From the NCBI GenBank assembly GCA_964432595.1, contig CAYSOF010000018.1, positions 62,001 to 126,000 on the forward strand: a stretch of 64,000 bases of DNA, given 5' to 3'. Under the pieces are notes generated by a model, which did not search any database, was not told the DNA's origin, and saw nothing but the letters and a program-made list of their open reading frames with translations. Position numbers and translations under genes: made by a program. Shown piece by piece: positions 57,523 through 64,000 of the stretch. The stretch comes from DASYLJ01 sp964432595 (GTDB lineage Bacteria > Desulfobacterota > Binatia > DP-6). Within the stretch, counting starts at the first letter, position 1. Every line of letters begins with the position of its first letter.

Positions 57523-59022
57523 CTATCCGCCGTGGCGGCGGGCGATGGAGCAGGCCTTGGCCAGGCCGAGGTCGCACGCCTTGCGGGCGTCGGCCAGCGC
57601 CGCCCGCGTGTCGCCGCTGTGATGGTAGGCCCCGCCGCGCTCGAGATGGGCCTCGGCGTTCTCCGGCTCGAGCGCGATCAGGCGGTCCCAGTGGCCGATG
57701 ATCGCCGGCCAGTCGCGGCGCGACGCGAGGATGTAGTCGATGTTGCGGATCGACTCGAAGTGGTGCGGGTCGAGCCGAACGGCCTCCTCGAAGTCGGCCA
57801 GCGCCGCGTCCGTCTGCTTGCGCTCGAGCCGGGCGCGGCCGCGCCAGTAGAGCGCGTCGGTTTCGCCGGGTGCGAGCTCGTGCGCCCAGGTGTAGCGCTC
57901 CATCGCCGCGTCCCAACGCTGCTGCTTCGCGAGCTCGTAGCCCGCGAGCACCGCGGTCTCCGCCTCACGCCGGCGCAGGCGCGGCAGCTTGGTGTTCGTC
58001 GGGTCGAGGCGGACCACCAGCTCGACGTCCGCGCGCGCGGCGCCGGCGCGGTCCATCGCCGTCAACGTGTACGCGCGCTCCGCCAGCAGGCTGGGCAGCA
58101 GTGGCGCGAGCTCGAGTGCGCGGTCGAGGTCCGCGAGCGCTTCGCGCCAGCGCTCGCGATCCTGATGGACGTTGGCGCGGGTCAGGAGGAAGCTCCACTC
58201 GTCGCCGTGCGCGAGCGCGGCGGCGATGTGGCGCTCGGCGGCAGGGACGTCGTCGTCGATCAACGCCCAGTCCGCGCGATCCTCGTCGGCGTAGCCGCGG
58301 AGGTGCGCCAGGCGCGCGTTCTCGGCGACGTAGTCCTGTGCTTCCTCCGCGAAGGCCTCCATCGCGCCGTAGGACCCGCCCCAGCGCGGCTGTAGGCAGG
58401 TCATGTGCGTGTGCCGGATGGAGAAGCTCGCCGGCGCATACGCGAGGGCCTGCTGGACGAGGCGGCGGCAGGTGCCGTCCTTCGGCTTGTTTCTCGCGTC
58501 GTCGATCAAGACCGACCATGGGTCCATCATCGTGGGCCGCGCGGCCACGGCGGCCTTCGCGTCGACGACCGCACGCGAGAAGGCCTCGCGCATCCCGTCG
58601 AACTGGGCTTTGGTCGTCTCGCCGCTGCTCTCCGCCCCGCGCCGCTGCCAGGCGACGTTGACGAGATGCTCGGCACGGGCCGTCCGCGCGATCGGGTTCG
58701 CGGGATCGAGCCCCACCCACTCGTCGAGGAGCGGCTCGAGTGACGGATCGGCGACGCGGAAGGCGCCGAAGGCGACGATCACGTCGGTCTCGGCGCGAGC
58801 GTCGAGCTCGAACGCGCGCTGGTACCCCGACAAGAGTCGATCCAGCTCGCCGAACTGCCGGTCGCGCAGCAGCTCCTGGACGTGCAGGCGATCGGCCGTG
58901 ATGCGGGGTGCCGGACCGACGGCAGGGCGGGGCGGCCGGAACTGCGTCCCACGCGGCGCGAACGCCGCGATGGAGATCAGGACGACGCCCGTCAGGGCGA
59001 GGATGGCGAGTCGTGCGCGCAT
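57523..59022 (-). CDS. Exported or anchored TPR-repeat protein (DUF4034-like)
   Basis: The 499-residue protein starts with a hydrophobic export/anchor segment (LAILALTGVVLISIAAFAPR). The middle region has SYGAMEAFAEEAQDYVAENA (about 225), resembling DUF4034. TPR units such as RWREALADLDRALELAPLLP, ALYWRGRARLERKQTDAALA and NAEAHLERGGAYHHSGDTRA fill about 270-490, and the end reads ARKACDLGLAKAC (Sel1-like). It interrupts the otherwise conserved rpmA-obgE pair. Probably a periplasmic scaffold; partner unknown. Confidence 0.75.
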   Translation of the reverse strand: MRARLAILALTGVVLISIAAFAPRGTQFRPPRPAVGPAPRITADRLHVQELLRDRQFGELDRLLSGYQRAFELDARAETDVIVAFGAFRVADPSLEPLLDEWVGLDPANPIARTARAEHLVNVAWQRRGAESSGETTKAQFDGMREAFSRAVVDAKAAVAARPTMMDPWSVLIDDARNKPKDGTCRRLVQQALAYAPASFSIRHTHMTCLQPRWGGSYGAMEAFAEEAQDYVAENARLAHLRGYADEDRADWALIDDDVPAAERHIAAALAHGDEWSFLLTRANVHQDRERWREALADLDRALELAPLLPSLLAERAYTLTAMDRAGAARADVELVVRLDPTNTKLPRLRRREAETAVLAGYELAKQQRWDAAMERYTWAHELAPGETDALYWRGRARLERKQTDAALADFEEAVRLDPHHFESIRNIDYILASRRDWPAIIGHWDRLIALEPENAEAHLERGGAYHHSGDTRAALADARKACDLGLAKACSIARRHGG

Positions 59023-59087
59023 GAGACCTCCCGGCGATGTCCACGAACGATTGTCCGTGGCGCCTCTGGAGTCTCAAACGCGGCGGA

Positions 59088-59357
59088 TCAGGCCTGGGGC
59101 GCGTCGAGCGGCACGACGCGGACGCGCTTGCGGTCCTTGCCCATCCGCTCGTACTGGACGGTGCCGTCGATCAGCGCGAACAGGGTCCAGTCGCGGCCGA
59201 CGCCGACGTTCGGGCCGGGATGGACGCGGGTACCGACCTGACGGACGAGGATGTTGCCGGCCTTGGCGATCTGGCCGCCGTACACCTTGACGCCACGTCG
59301 CTGCCCGTTCGAGTCGCGACCGTTGCGGCTGCTGCCCTGACCTTTTTTGTGCGCCAT
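59088..59357 (-). CDS. rpmA: 50S ribosomal protein L27
   Basis: The 89-residue protein begins MAHKKGQGSSRNGRDSNGQR with the usual flexible tail that reaches the peptidyl-transferase centre. KVYGGQIAKAGNILVRQVGT and HPGPNVGVGRDWTLFAL follow. There is no Firmicutes-type cleaved leader. It follows rplU by 13 bases. Confidence 0.97.
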   Translation of the reverse strand: MAHKKGQGSSRNGRDSNGQRRGVKVYGGQIAKAGNILVRQVGTRVHPGPNVGVGRDWTLFALIDGTVQYERMGKDRKRVRVVPLDAPQA

Positions 59358-59370
59358 CCTACGACCTGCC

Positions 59371-59679
59371 TCAGGCGATTTCCGTCACGCGAACGGTGGT
59401 GATGCTCTGCCGGTGGCCGCGACGACGACGGTAGTTCTTGCGGCGCTTCTTCTTGAAGATGAGCACCTTCCGCGCCCGGCCCTGCGCGACGATCTGTCCG
59501 CGGACGATCGCGCCGTCGACGAGCGGGGTACCGACCTTGACCGCGTCGCCGCCGGTCAGGAGGACCTCGGTGAACTCGACGGCAGCGCCGGCCTCACCCT
59601 CGAGACGCTCCACGCGAAGCAGCGTGCCAGGCTCGACACGATACTGCTTCCCACCAGTCCGGATCACGGCATACGTCAT
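59371..59679 (-). CDS. rplU: 50S ribosomal protein L21
   Basis: The 102-residue protein starts MTYAVIRTGGKQYRVEPGT and ends with the RNA-binding KKKRRKNYRRRRGHRQ and a short strand. It is the first gene of the operon. The ATG at 59679 is chosen because the longer frame adds a tail not found in L21. The gap to the divergent gene (76 bases) should carry the promoter of the ribosomal-protein operon. Confidence 0.97.
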   Translation of the reverse strand: MTYAVIRTGGKQYRVEPGTLLRVERLEGEAGAAVEFTEVLLTGGDAVKVGTPLVDGAIVRGQIVAQGRARKVLIFKKKRRKNYRRRRGHRQSITTVRVTEIA

Positions 59680-59755
59680 AGGAATATGAAGGTCGGGCGA
59701 CGCTCTTGCCGCGCCGAGCGAACGTCTGTACTGCAGGGTCCGCGGGGTGTCAACC

Positions 59756-60001
59756 ATGATACGGCTCACCCTCTACGGAAGGGTCGACTGCTGCCTCTGT
59801 CACGAGATGCGGGACGTCGTCGATCGAGTGGGCCGCGAGGTGGCGGTGGTGGTGGAGGAGATCGACGTGGACGGTGACCCGGCCCTGGTGGCCGCATACG
59901 GTGACGAAGTGCCGGTTCTGCTGGTGAACGGCCGCAAGGCCTTCAAGTATCGCGTCACTCCCGAGGCCCTCCGAGCCCGACTCGCCCGCGAGGCGGTGTA
60001 G
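59756..60001 (+). CDS. Glutaredoxin-like thioredoxin-fold protein (DUF836)
   Basis: The 81-residue protein starts MIRLTLYGRVDCCLCHEMRD, with a CxxC-like site (CCLC). EEIDVDGDPALVAAYGDEVP then VLLVNGRKAFKYRVTPEAL carries the cis-proline in EVPVLL. These are the DUF836 glutaredoxin-like traits, small thiol-disulfide proteins of unclear partner. The ATG at 59756 is preferred over a GTG three codons earlier. plsX follows after 6 bases. Confidence 0.85.
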   Translation: MIRLTLYGRVDCCLCHEMRDVVDRVGREVAVVVEEIDVDGDPALVAAYGDEVPVLLVNGRKAFKYRVTPEALRARLAREAV

Positions 60002-60007
60002 GCCGGG

Positions 60008-61036
60008 ATGCCGATCATCGCGGTCGACGCCATGGGGGGAGACCATGGGCCGGCGGAAGCCGTCCGTGGGGTCGCCCAGGTCTCGCTCGAGACCGACATC
60101 CAGTGCCTGCTCGTCGGCGACGAGCACAAGATCCAGGCGGTGCTCGAGCAGGTCCCGTACAACCCCGAAGGCATCGAGATACTCCACTGCCGCGACCAGA
60201 TCGGCATGGACGACGACCCCAAGGAGGCGCTCAAGACGAAGAAGGACGCCTCGCTCGTCGTCGGCGTGCGCGCCGTCGCCGAGGGGCGGGCCGAGGCCAT
60301 GGTGTCGGCGGGCAATACGGGCGCCAGCATCCTCGCCTGCGCGAAGCACTTCACGCTGCTGCCGGGCATCCGTCGCGCGGCGCTGGCGAGCGTGTACCCG
60401 CGCTACACGGAGTATCCGGGCCAGGACGCGCTGGCGCTGCTGCTCGACGCCGGCGCGACGATCCACTGCGAGCCGGCGGAGCTCGTGCAGTTCGCGCTGA
60501 TGGGCAGTGCGTACGCGCGCCGCATCTCGAAGGTGCCGAGCCCGCGCGTCGGGCTGCTCAACATGGGCCGCGAGGAGACGAAGGGCGGCGACGTCCTCGT
60601 CGAGGCGCACCGTCGCCTGCGCCAGCTGCCGGTGCTGAACTTCGTCGGCAACGTCGAGGGGCACGAGCTCGTGCGCGGGCGCGCCGACGTCATCGTCTGC
60701 GAGGGCATGCTCGGCAACGTCGCGCTCAAGCTGTTCGAGGGCGTGTCGGAGGTGCTGACCGACGTCGCCCGCGCCGCCGCCGAGCGCCGCCTCATGTGGC
60801 GCGTCGGGCTACGGCTGCTGTCGCAGGGCATCGAGAAGGTGCAGGCGCTCACCGACTACAGCCAGTACGGCGGCTCGCCGATCCTCGGGTTCGAGCAGCT
60901 CTTCATCAAGTGTCACGGACGCTCGCAGTCGCGTGCCGTCGCCAACGCCGTCAAGGTGGCGGCGAAAGCGGTGCGCGACCGCGTGCCGGCGGAGATCGCC
61001 GATGCGCTCGGCGGCCACGGGGGAGGTCCCGCGTGA
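60008..61036 (+). CDS. plsX: Phosphate acyltransferase
   Basis: The 342-residue protein starts with the PlsX hallmark IIAVDAMGGDHGPAEAVRGV. It carries MVSAGNTGASILACAKHFTL, GLLNMGREETKGGDVLVEAH and VCEGMLGNVALKLFEGVSE. It makes acyl-phosphate from acyl-ACP for phospholipid synthesis. The common partners rpmF and fabHD are not next to it. The stop overlaps the GTG start of the next gene. Confidence 0.95.
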   Translation: MPIIAVDAMGGDHGPAEAVRGVAQVSLETDIQCLLVGDEHKIQAVLEQVPYNPEGIEILHCRDQIGMDDDPKEALKTKKDASLVVGVRAVAEGRAEAMVSAGNTGASILACAKHFTLLPGIRRAALASVYPRYTEYPGQDALALLLDAGATIHCEPAELVQFALMGSAYARRISKVPSPRVGLLNMGREETKGGDVLVEAHRRLRQLPVLNFVGNVEGHELVRGRADVIVCEGMLGNVALKLFEGVSEVLTDVARAAAERRLMWRVGLRLLSQGIEKVQALTDYSQYGGSPILGFEQLFIKCHGRSQSRAVANAVKVAAKAVRDRVPAEIADALGGHGGGPA

Positions 61037-62106
61037 GCCTGATCCGGCGTCGCACCGTGCCACGCACGCCGCCACCGCCGCTGCTCTGCCGCTGGGACCT
61101 CGACAAGACCTACCTGCGCAGCGAGTTCGACACGCTCCGCCAGCTGTGGCGCACGGCGCGCGAGCGCGGCGAGGACAAGCGAGAGGTGCCAGGCGTCGCC
61201 GAGGTCATCAAGGCGCTCAAGGCGGCGTCCGACCGGCGCGAGCGTCCGGTCGCGATCCACTTCATCTCCGCGAGCCCGCCGCAGATCGGCAAGGCGATCC
61301 GCGACAAGCTGGCACTCGACGGCATCCCCTACGACGGCATCGTCTTCAAGAACCAGCTGCAGCACATCGCCCGCGGCCGCTTCCGCAATCTGCGCGAGCA
61401 CGTCGGCTTCAAGCTCGCCGAGCTGCTGCGCGGGCGGCAGGGCAGCGCGCCCGGGACGCGCGAGCTGCTCTTCGGCGACGACTGGGAGTCCGATCCGCTG
61501 ACGTACTCGCTCTACGCCGACGTCGTCGCCGGCCGCCTGCCGCCCGATCGGCTCGGGCCGATCCTCGCGCGCATCGGTGTCGATCCCGAGGCGGTGCCCG
61601 TCGTGCTGGCGCTCGCCGACGAGATCGGCGGGGCCGAGGGCGTGCAGCGCATCTTCATCAACCTCGAGCGACGCACGCCGCTCGCCACGTTCCAGCTGTT
61701 CGGTCCCCGGCTGGTGCCGGCGTTCAACTACTTCCAGACGGCGATCGTGCTCGCGGCCGACGGGCTCGTCGACGGCGAGGACGTCGCGCGCGTCGCGCGC
61801 GCGCTGCTGGAACGCTCCGGCTTCACGCCGCGGCGCCTCGAGAACTCGCTCGCGGACGTGCTGCGCCGCAACCTCGTCTCGCTCGAGGCCGCGCGCGCCC
61901 TGTCCGAGCCGTTGCGCGACGACGGCCTGCTGCCGCCGGCGACGCGGCGCCGCGGCGCCTGGCTCGAGCGGATGCGCGACCGCATGCGACGCCTGCGTCG
62001 TCCCGCACCGCCCGCGCCGCAGACCGGTCCCCTCGACTACGACGCGATCCTCGACCGCTTCCGTCCCGCGAAGGCGCACGCCGAGGACGCCGGAGCGCAG
62101 GGGTGA
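61033..62106 (+). CDS. HAD-like protein resembling APP1/DUF2183 phosphatases
   Basis: The 357-residue protein has RWDLDKTYLRSEFDTL (a DxD-type motif, about residues 21-36). HFISASPPQIGKAIRDKL follows (motif II-like serine), then GIVFKNQLQHI and ELLFGDDWESDPLTYSLYA (acidic motif). The order matches the APP1 phosphatidate phosphatase/DUF2183 HAD group. Coupling to plsX through a GTGA overlap would fit phosphatidate chemistry, but that is inference. The rest (about 180-357) is helical with a basic C-terminus. No membrane helix is seen. Confidence 0.6.
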   Translation: MSLIRRRTVPRTPPPPLLCRWDLDKTYLRSEFDTLRQLWRTARERGEDKREVPGVAEVIKALKAASDRRERPVAIHFISASPPQIGKAIRDKLALDGIPYDGIVFKNQLQHIARGRFRNLREHVGFKLAELLRGRQGSAPGTRELLFGDDWESDPLTYSLYADVVAGRLPPDRLGPILARIGVDPEAVPVVLALADEIGGAEGVQRIFINLERRTPLATFQLFGPRLVPAFNYFQTAIVLAADGLVDGEDVARVARALLERSGFTPRRLENSLADVLRRNLVSLEAARALSEPLRDDGLLPPATRRRGAWLERMRDRMRRLRRPAPPAPQTGPLDYDAILDRFRPAKAHAEDAGAQG

Positions 62107-62435
62107 CCGCGTCGGACTTCGTCGTGGTGCTCGTGACGGCGGGCACCGCCGACGAAGCGGCGCGGATCGGCCGGACGCTCGTCGAGGAGCGGCTCGTCGC
62201 GTGCGCGAACGTCGTGGGGCCGATTCGATCGATCTATCGCTGGCAGGACGCCGTCGAGGACGCCGGCGAGCATCTGCTCCTGCTGAAGGCACGCGCGGCG
62301 GACGTTCCCGCGCTGGAGACGCGCGTGCAGGCCCTCCACTCCTACGACGTGCCCGAGGTGCTGGCGCTCCCCGTCGCCGCGGGCAGTGCGGCGTATCTCA
62401 CGTGGCTCGCCGAGGCGACCGACCGCCGAAGCTGA
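62103..62435 (+). CDS. cutA: CutA-type divalent-cation tolerance protein
   Basis: The 110-residue protein has VVLVTAGTADEAARIGRTLV, EERLVACANVVGPIRSIYRW and the closing YDVPEVLALPVAAGSAAYLT. These are the CutA trimer signatures, a ferredoxin-like PII relative once linked to copper tolerance. True role unsettled. The GTG start overlaps the preceding stop. Confidence 0.92.
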   Translation: MTASDFVVVLVTAGTADEAARIGRTLVEERLVACANVVGPIRSIYRWQDAVEDAGEHLLLLKARAADVPALETRVQALHSYDVPEVLALPVAAGSAAYLTWLAEATDRRS

Positions 62436-62458
62436 CCCCGCCGTCCGGCCGACCGCCG

Positions 62459-62914
62459 ATGGTGCGCGAGTTCTCCGCCGGCGGGCTCGTCTATCGCCGG
62501 GCGCGCGGACACTGGATGGTGTGCCTGGGCGCGCGGCGCCGTCCCGACGACGGCACGCTCGTCTGGGCCATGCCGAAGGGGCACGTCGAGACGGGCGAGA
62601 GCATGGAGGAGGCGGCCTTGCGCGAGGTGCGTGAGGAGACGGGGCTCGTCGCCACGATCGAGGAGAAGCTCGGCGACGTCACCTACTGGTACGTGCGCCG
62701 CGAGCCCGACGGCAGCCCGGTGCGCGTGCTGAAGCGCGTGCGCTTCTTCCTGATGCGGCACCGCGGCGGCCGCTTCGCGGATCGCGATCGCGAGATGGAC
62801 GCGGTGCGCTGGTTCCCGATCGACGCGGCGGCCACCGCGGTGCCGTATGCGAGCGAGCGCGATCTGCTGCACGCCGTGCGCGAGCGGCTCGACGTCGCCG
62901 GCGCGCGCGACTGA
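62459..62914 (+). CDS. Nudix hydrolase
   Basis: The 151-residue protein begins MVREFSAGGLVYRRARGHWM. It has a perfect Nudix box GHVETGESMEEAALREVREE followed by TGL (about residues 38-60), preceded by VWAMPKG. It splits a nucleoside diphosphate linked to another group. The MPKGHVE context is typical of the Ap4A/8-oxo-dGTP-type group, but substrate cannot be told. The ATG at 62459 lies 23 bases after cutA. Confidence 0.9.
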   Translation: MVREFSAGGLVYRRARGHWMVCLGARRRPDDGTLVWAMPKGHVETGESMEEAALREVREETGLVATIEEKLGDVTYWYVRREPDGSPVRVLKRVRFFLMRHRGGRFADRDREMDAVRWFPIDAAATAVPYASERDLLHAVRERLDVAGARD

Positions 62915-62954
62915 CGGGGGTCCGCGCCGCGCGCGACTGTAGTAGAGGCAGCGC

Positions 62955-64000
62955 ATGCAGCGGCTCGCGATCGCCGGCGCGGCGGCCGCCGCGCTCGTCG
63001 GCCTGGGCTACCGTCTGCACGACTTCGGCCGCTTCGGCTTCTGGAACGACGAAGCCTGGGTGGCGCTGTCGACGCGGATCGACGACCCCGCGCAGCTCCG
63101 GCTCGCGGTCGCGTGCTCGCCGCCGCTGTGGACGCTGCTGCTTCGCCCGTTGGCGGCGCTGCCGGACCCCGAGGTGTCGCTCCGCCTGCTGCCGCTCGCC
63201 TGCAGCCTCGCGACGCTGTGGCTCGCCTGGCGCCTCGGCAGTCGGCTCGGTGGCCACCCGCTCGGCGGCGCGCTCGCGGTCCTCCTCGTCGCGCTCGACC
63301 CCACGTCGATCCAGTACGCGAAGGAGCTCAAGCAATACAGCGCCGAAGCGCTTCTCACGCTGGCGGGGCTCGCCGTGGTCCTCGACGTCGCATGCGACGG
63401 CCGCGGCCTCGTCGCGTTGACCGCGCTGCTCGTCGTCGGGCTCGGCCTGTCGAACGCGCAGCTCTTCGTGTCGCCGGCCGTGCTCGGCGGATTGCTGGTC
63501 TGCGCCGTCGTCGCGCGCGATCGCCGCCTCGCCCTGCGCGTCGTGGTGAGCGGTGCGATCGTCGCCGCCGTCAGCGCGGCGTTCTACGTCGGCGTCGTGC
63601 GCGCGTGGCGCAGCGACGCGCTGCACGCCTACTGGACCGGGTCGTACCTTCCGTCGTACGACGCCCGCGCGACCGCCGCGCGGGCATGGAGCGGCCTGCA
63701 GGCCGTGCTCGGTCCCGGGCTCGGACCGCACGCGCGGTGGATCGCGCTCGGTGCAACCGTCGTGATGCTTGGCGTGCGCGCGGGCCGACCCGCTGCGACG
63801 GTGCTGGTGCTGCTGGTGCTCGAGCTCATCGTCCTCGCGCGGCTGGCGCTCGTGCCGTTCGGCGTGCCGCGGATCAGCGTGTTCTGGTCGACGGCGGTCC
63901 TGGTCGTCGTCGGCGCCGCGGCGGCGCGCATCGTCGTGGCCGTCGCCCGACGGCCGGTGCTGCGTCCGCTCGCGGCGGTGGCGCTCGTCGCGCTGCTCGC
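62955..64000 (+). CDS. GT-C/ArnT-like membrane glycosyltransferase, 3' end outside the window
   Basis: The frame opens at ATG 62955 and runs past the last base. It shows repeated hydrophobic helices (for example LLPLACSLATLWLAWRLGS and GGALAVLLVALDPT). The first loop reads FGFWNDEAWVAL, where the acidic pair after Asn matches the catalytic loop of GT39/GT83-type enzymes. QYAKELKQYSAEALLTLAGL is also typical. These enzymes move sugars from polyprenyl phosphates on the outer side of the inner membrane. Acceptor unknown; the C-terminal part is missing. Confidence 0.75.
   Translation, partial: MQRLAIAGAAAAALVGLGYRLHDFGRFGFWNDEAWVALSTRIDDPAQLRLAVACSPPLWTLLLRPLAALPDPEVSLRLLPLACSLATLWLAWRLGSRLGGHPLGGALAVLLVALDPTSIQYAKELKQYSAEALLTLAGLAVVLDVACDGRGLVALTALLVVGLGLSNAQLFVSPAVLGGLLVCAVVARDRRLALRVVVSGAIVAAVSAAFYVGVVRAWRSDALHAYWTGSYLPSYDARATAARAWSGLQAVLGPGLGPHARWIALGATVVMLGVRAGRPAATVLVLLVLELIVLARLALVPFGVPRISVFWSTAVLVVVGAAAARIVVAVARRPVLRPLAAVALVALL

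Noticed and set aside
59037..59090. A strong terminator between the TPR gene and rpmA
   Set aside because: CCACG/CGTGG can pair near 59040-59079, but the stem is short, the loop long, no T-run follows, and it lies upstream of the TPR gene within the same operon.

Overview
The window is very GC-rich, tightly packed bacterial DNA (roughly 70 percent G+C by eye). Most genes abut or overlap by 1 to 8 bases (ATGA, GTGA, TGATG junctions), and GTG starts are frequent. BamD, a LapA/LapB-like protein, lipoproteins and a variant-Tat oxidoreductase indicate a Gram-negative cell. Alternative complex III, a caa3-type oxidase and succinate dehydrogenase indicate aerobic respiration. The gene set fits a deltaproteobacteria-like lineage (Desulfobacterota, Myxococcota or Binatota style). 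The sequence alone does not settle the taxon. No rRNA, tRNA, CRISPR array, phage gene or transposase was seen.

Layout: 1-7079 holds the end of an SDR oxidoreductase, a stand-alone NFACT-R protein, a sulfatase-like membrane protein, a secreted nitrilase-fold/sialidase-repeat fusion, an orphan RelE-type toxin and hisC. 7483-11975 is a Gld-type ABC exporter operon. 12062-16643 has polA (proofreading site lost), then an ECF sigma/anti-sigma operon. 16843-24040 is a sulfur region: ATP sulfurylase, then an operon led by a SAM-I riboswitch that encodes an E1-like enzyme, a threonine synthase homologue, a ubiquitin-like sulfur carrier ending in Gly-Gly-Asn, a cysteine-synthase homologue, a NIL-domain protein, a second truncated E1-like protein and a radical SAM protein. 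24108-33147 has bamD, a complete ECF vitamin transporter (S, fused A-A, T), fabF, a pair of ArsA-type ATPases, a SYLF protein and a VapBC-type toxin-antitoxin pair. 33354-35267 is a secreted Delta-60 repeat protein. 35329-51046 is a respiratory block on the minus strand: actABCDEF, a small membrane gene, SCO, coxBACD, then sdhCAB. 51131-59679 is the classic rplU-rpmA-(TPR)-obgE-proB-proA-nadD-rsfS order plus a LapAB fusion. 59756-64000 carries a thioredoxin-fold protein, plsX, an HAD-like protein, cutA, a Nudix hydrolase and a GT-C type membrane protein running off the end.

The most unusual signals are of two kinds. First, three families of intergenic palindromic elements (4999-5145 with 16679-16827; 7101-7232 with 7336-7465; 21453-21546 with 52432-52521, plus a lone hairpin at 57494-57518). 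Copies share a conserved core or spacing, but their stem arms differ in sequence with compensating changes, which points to selection on structure. Second, the SAM-riboswitch operon, which looks like a protein-thiocarboxylate route to homocysteine or methionine. It has two complementary half-E1 proteins, a sulfur carrier that would need C-terminal trimming, and no visible protease to do it.
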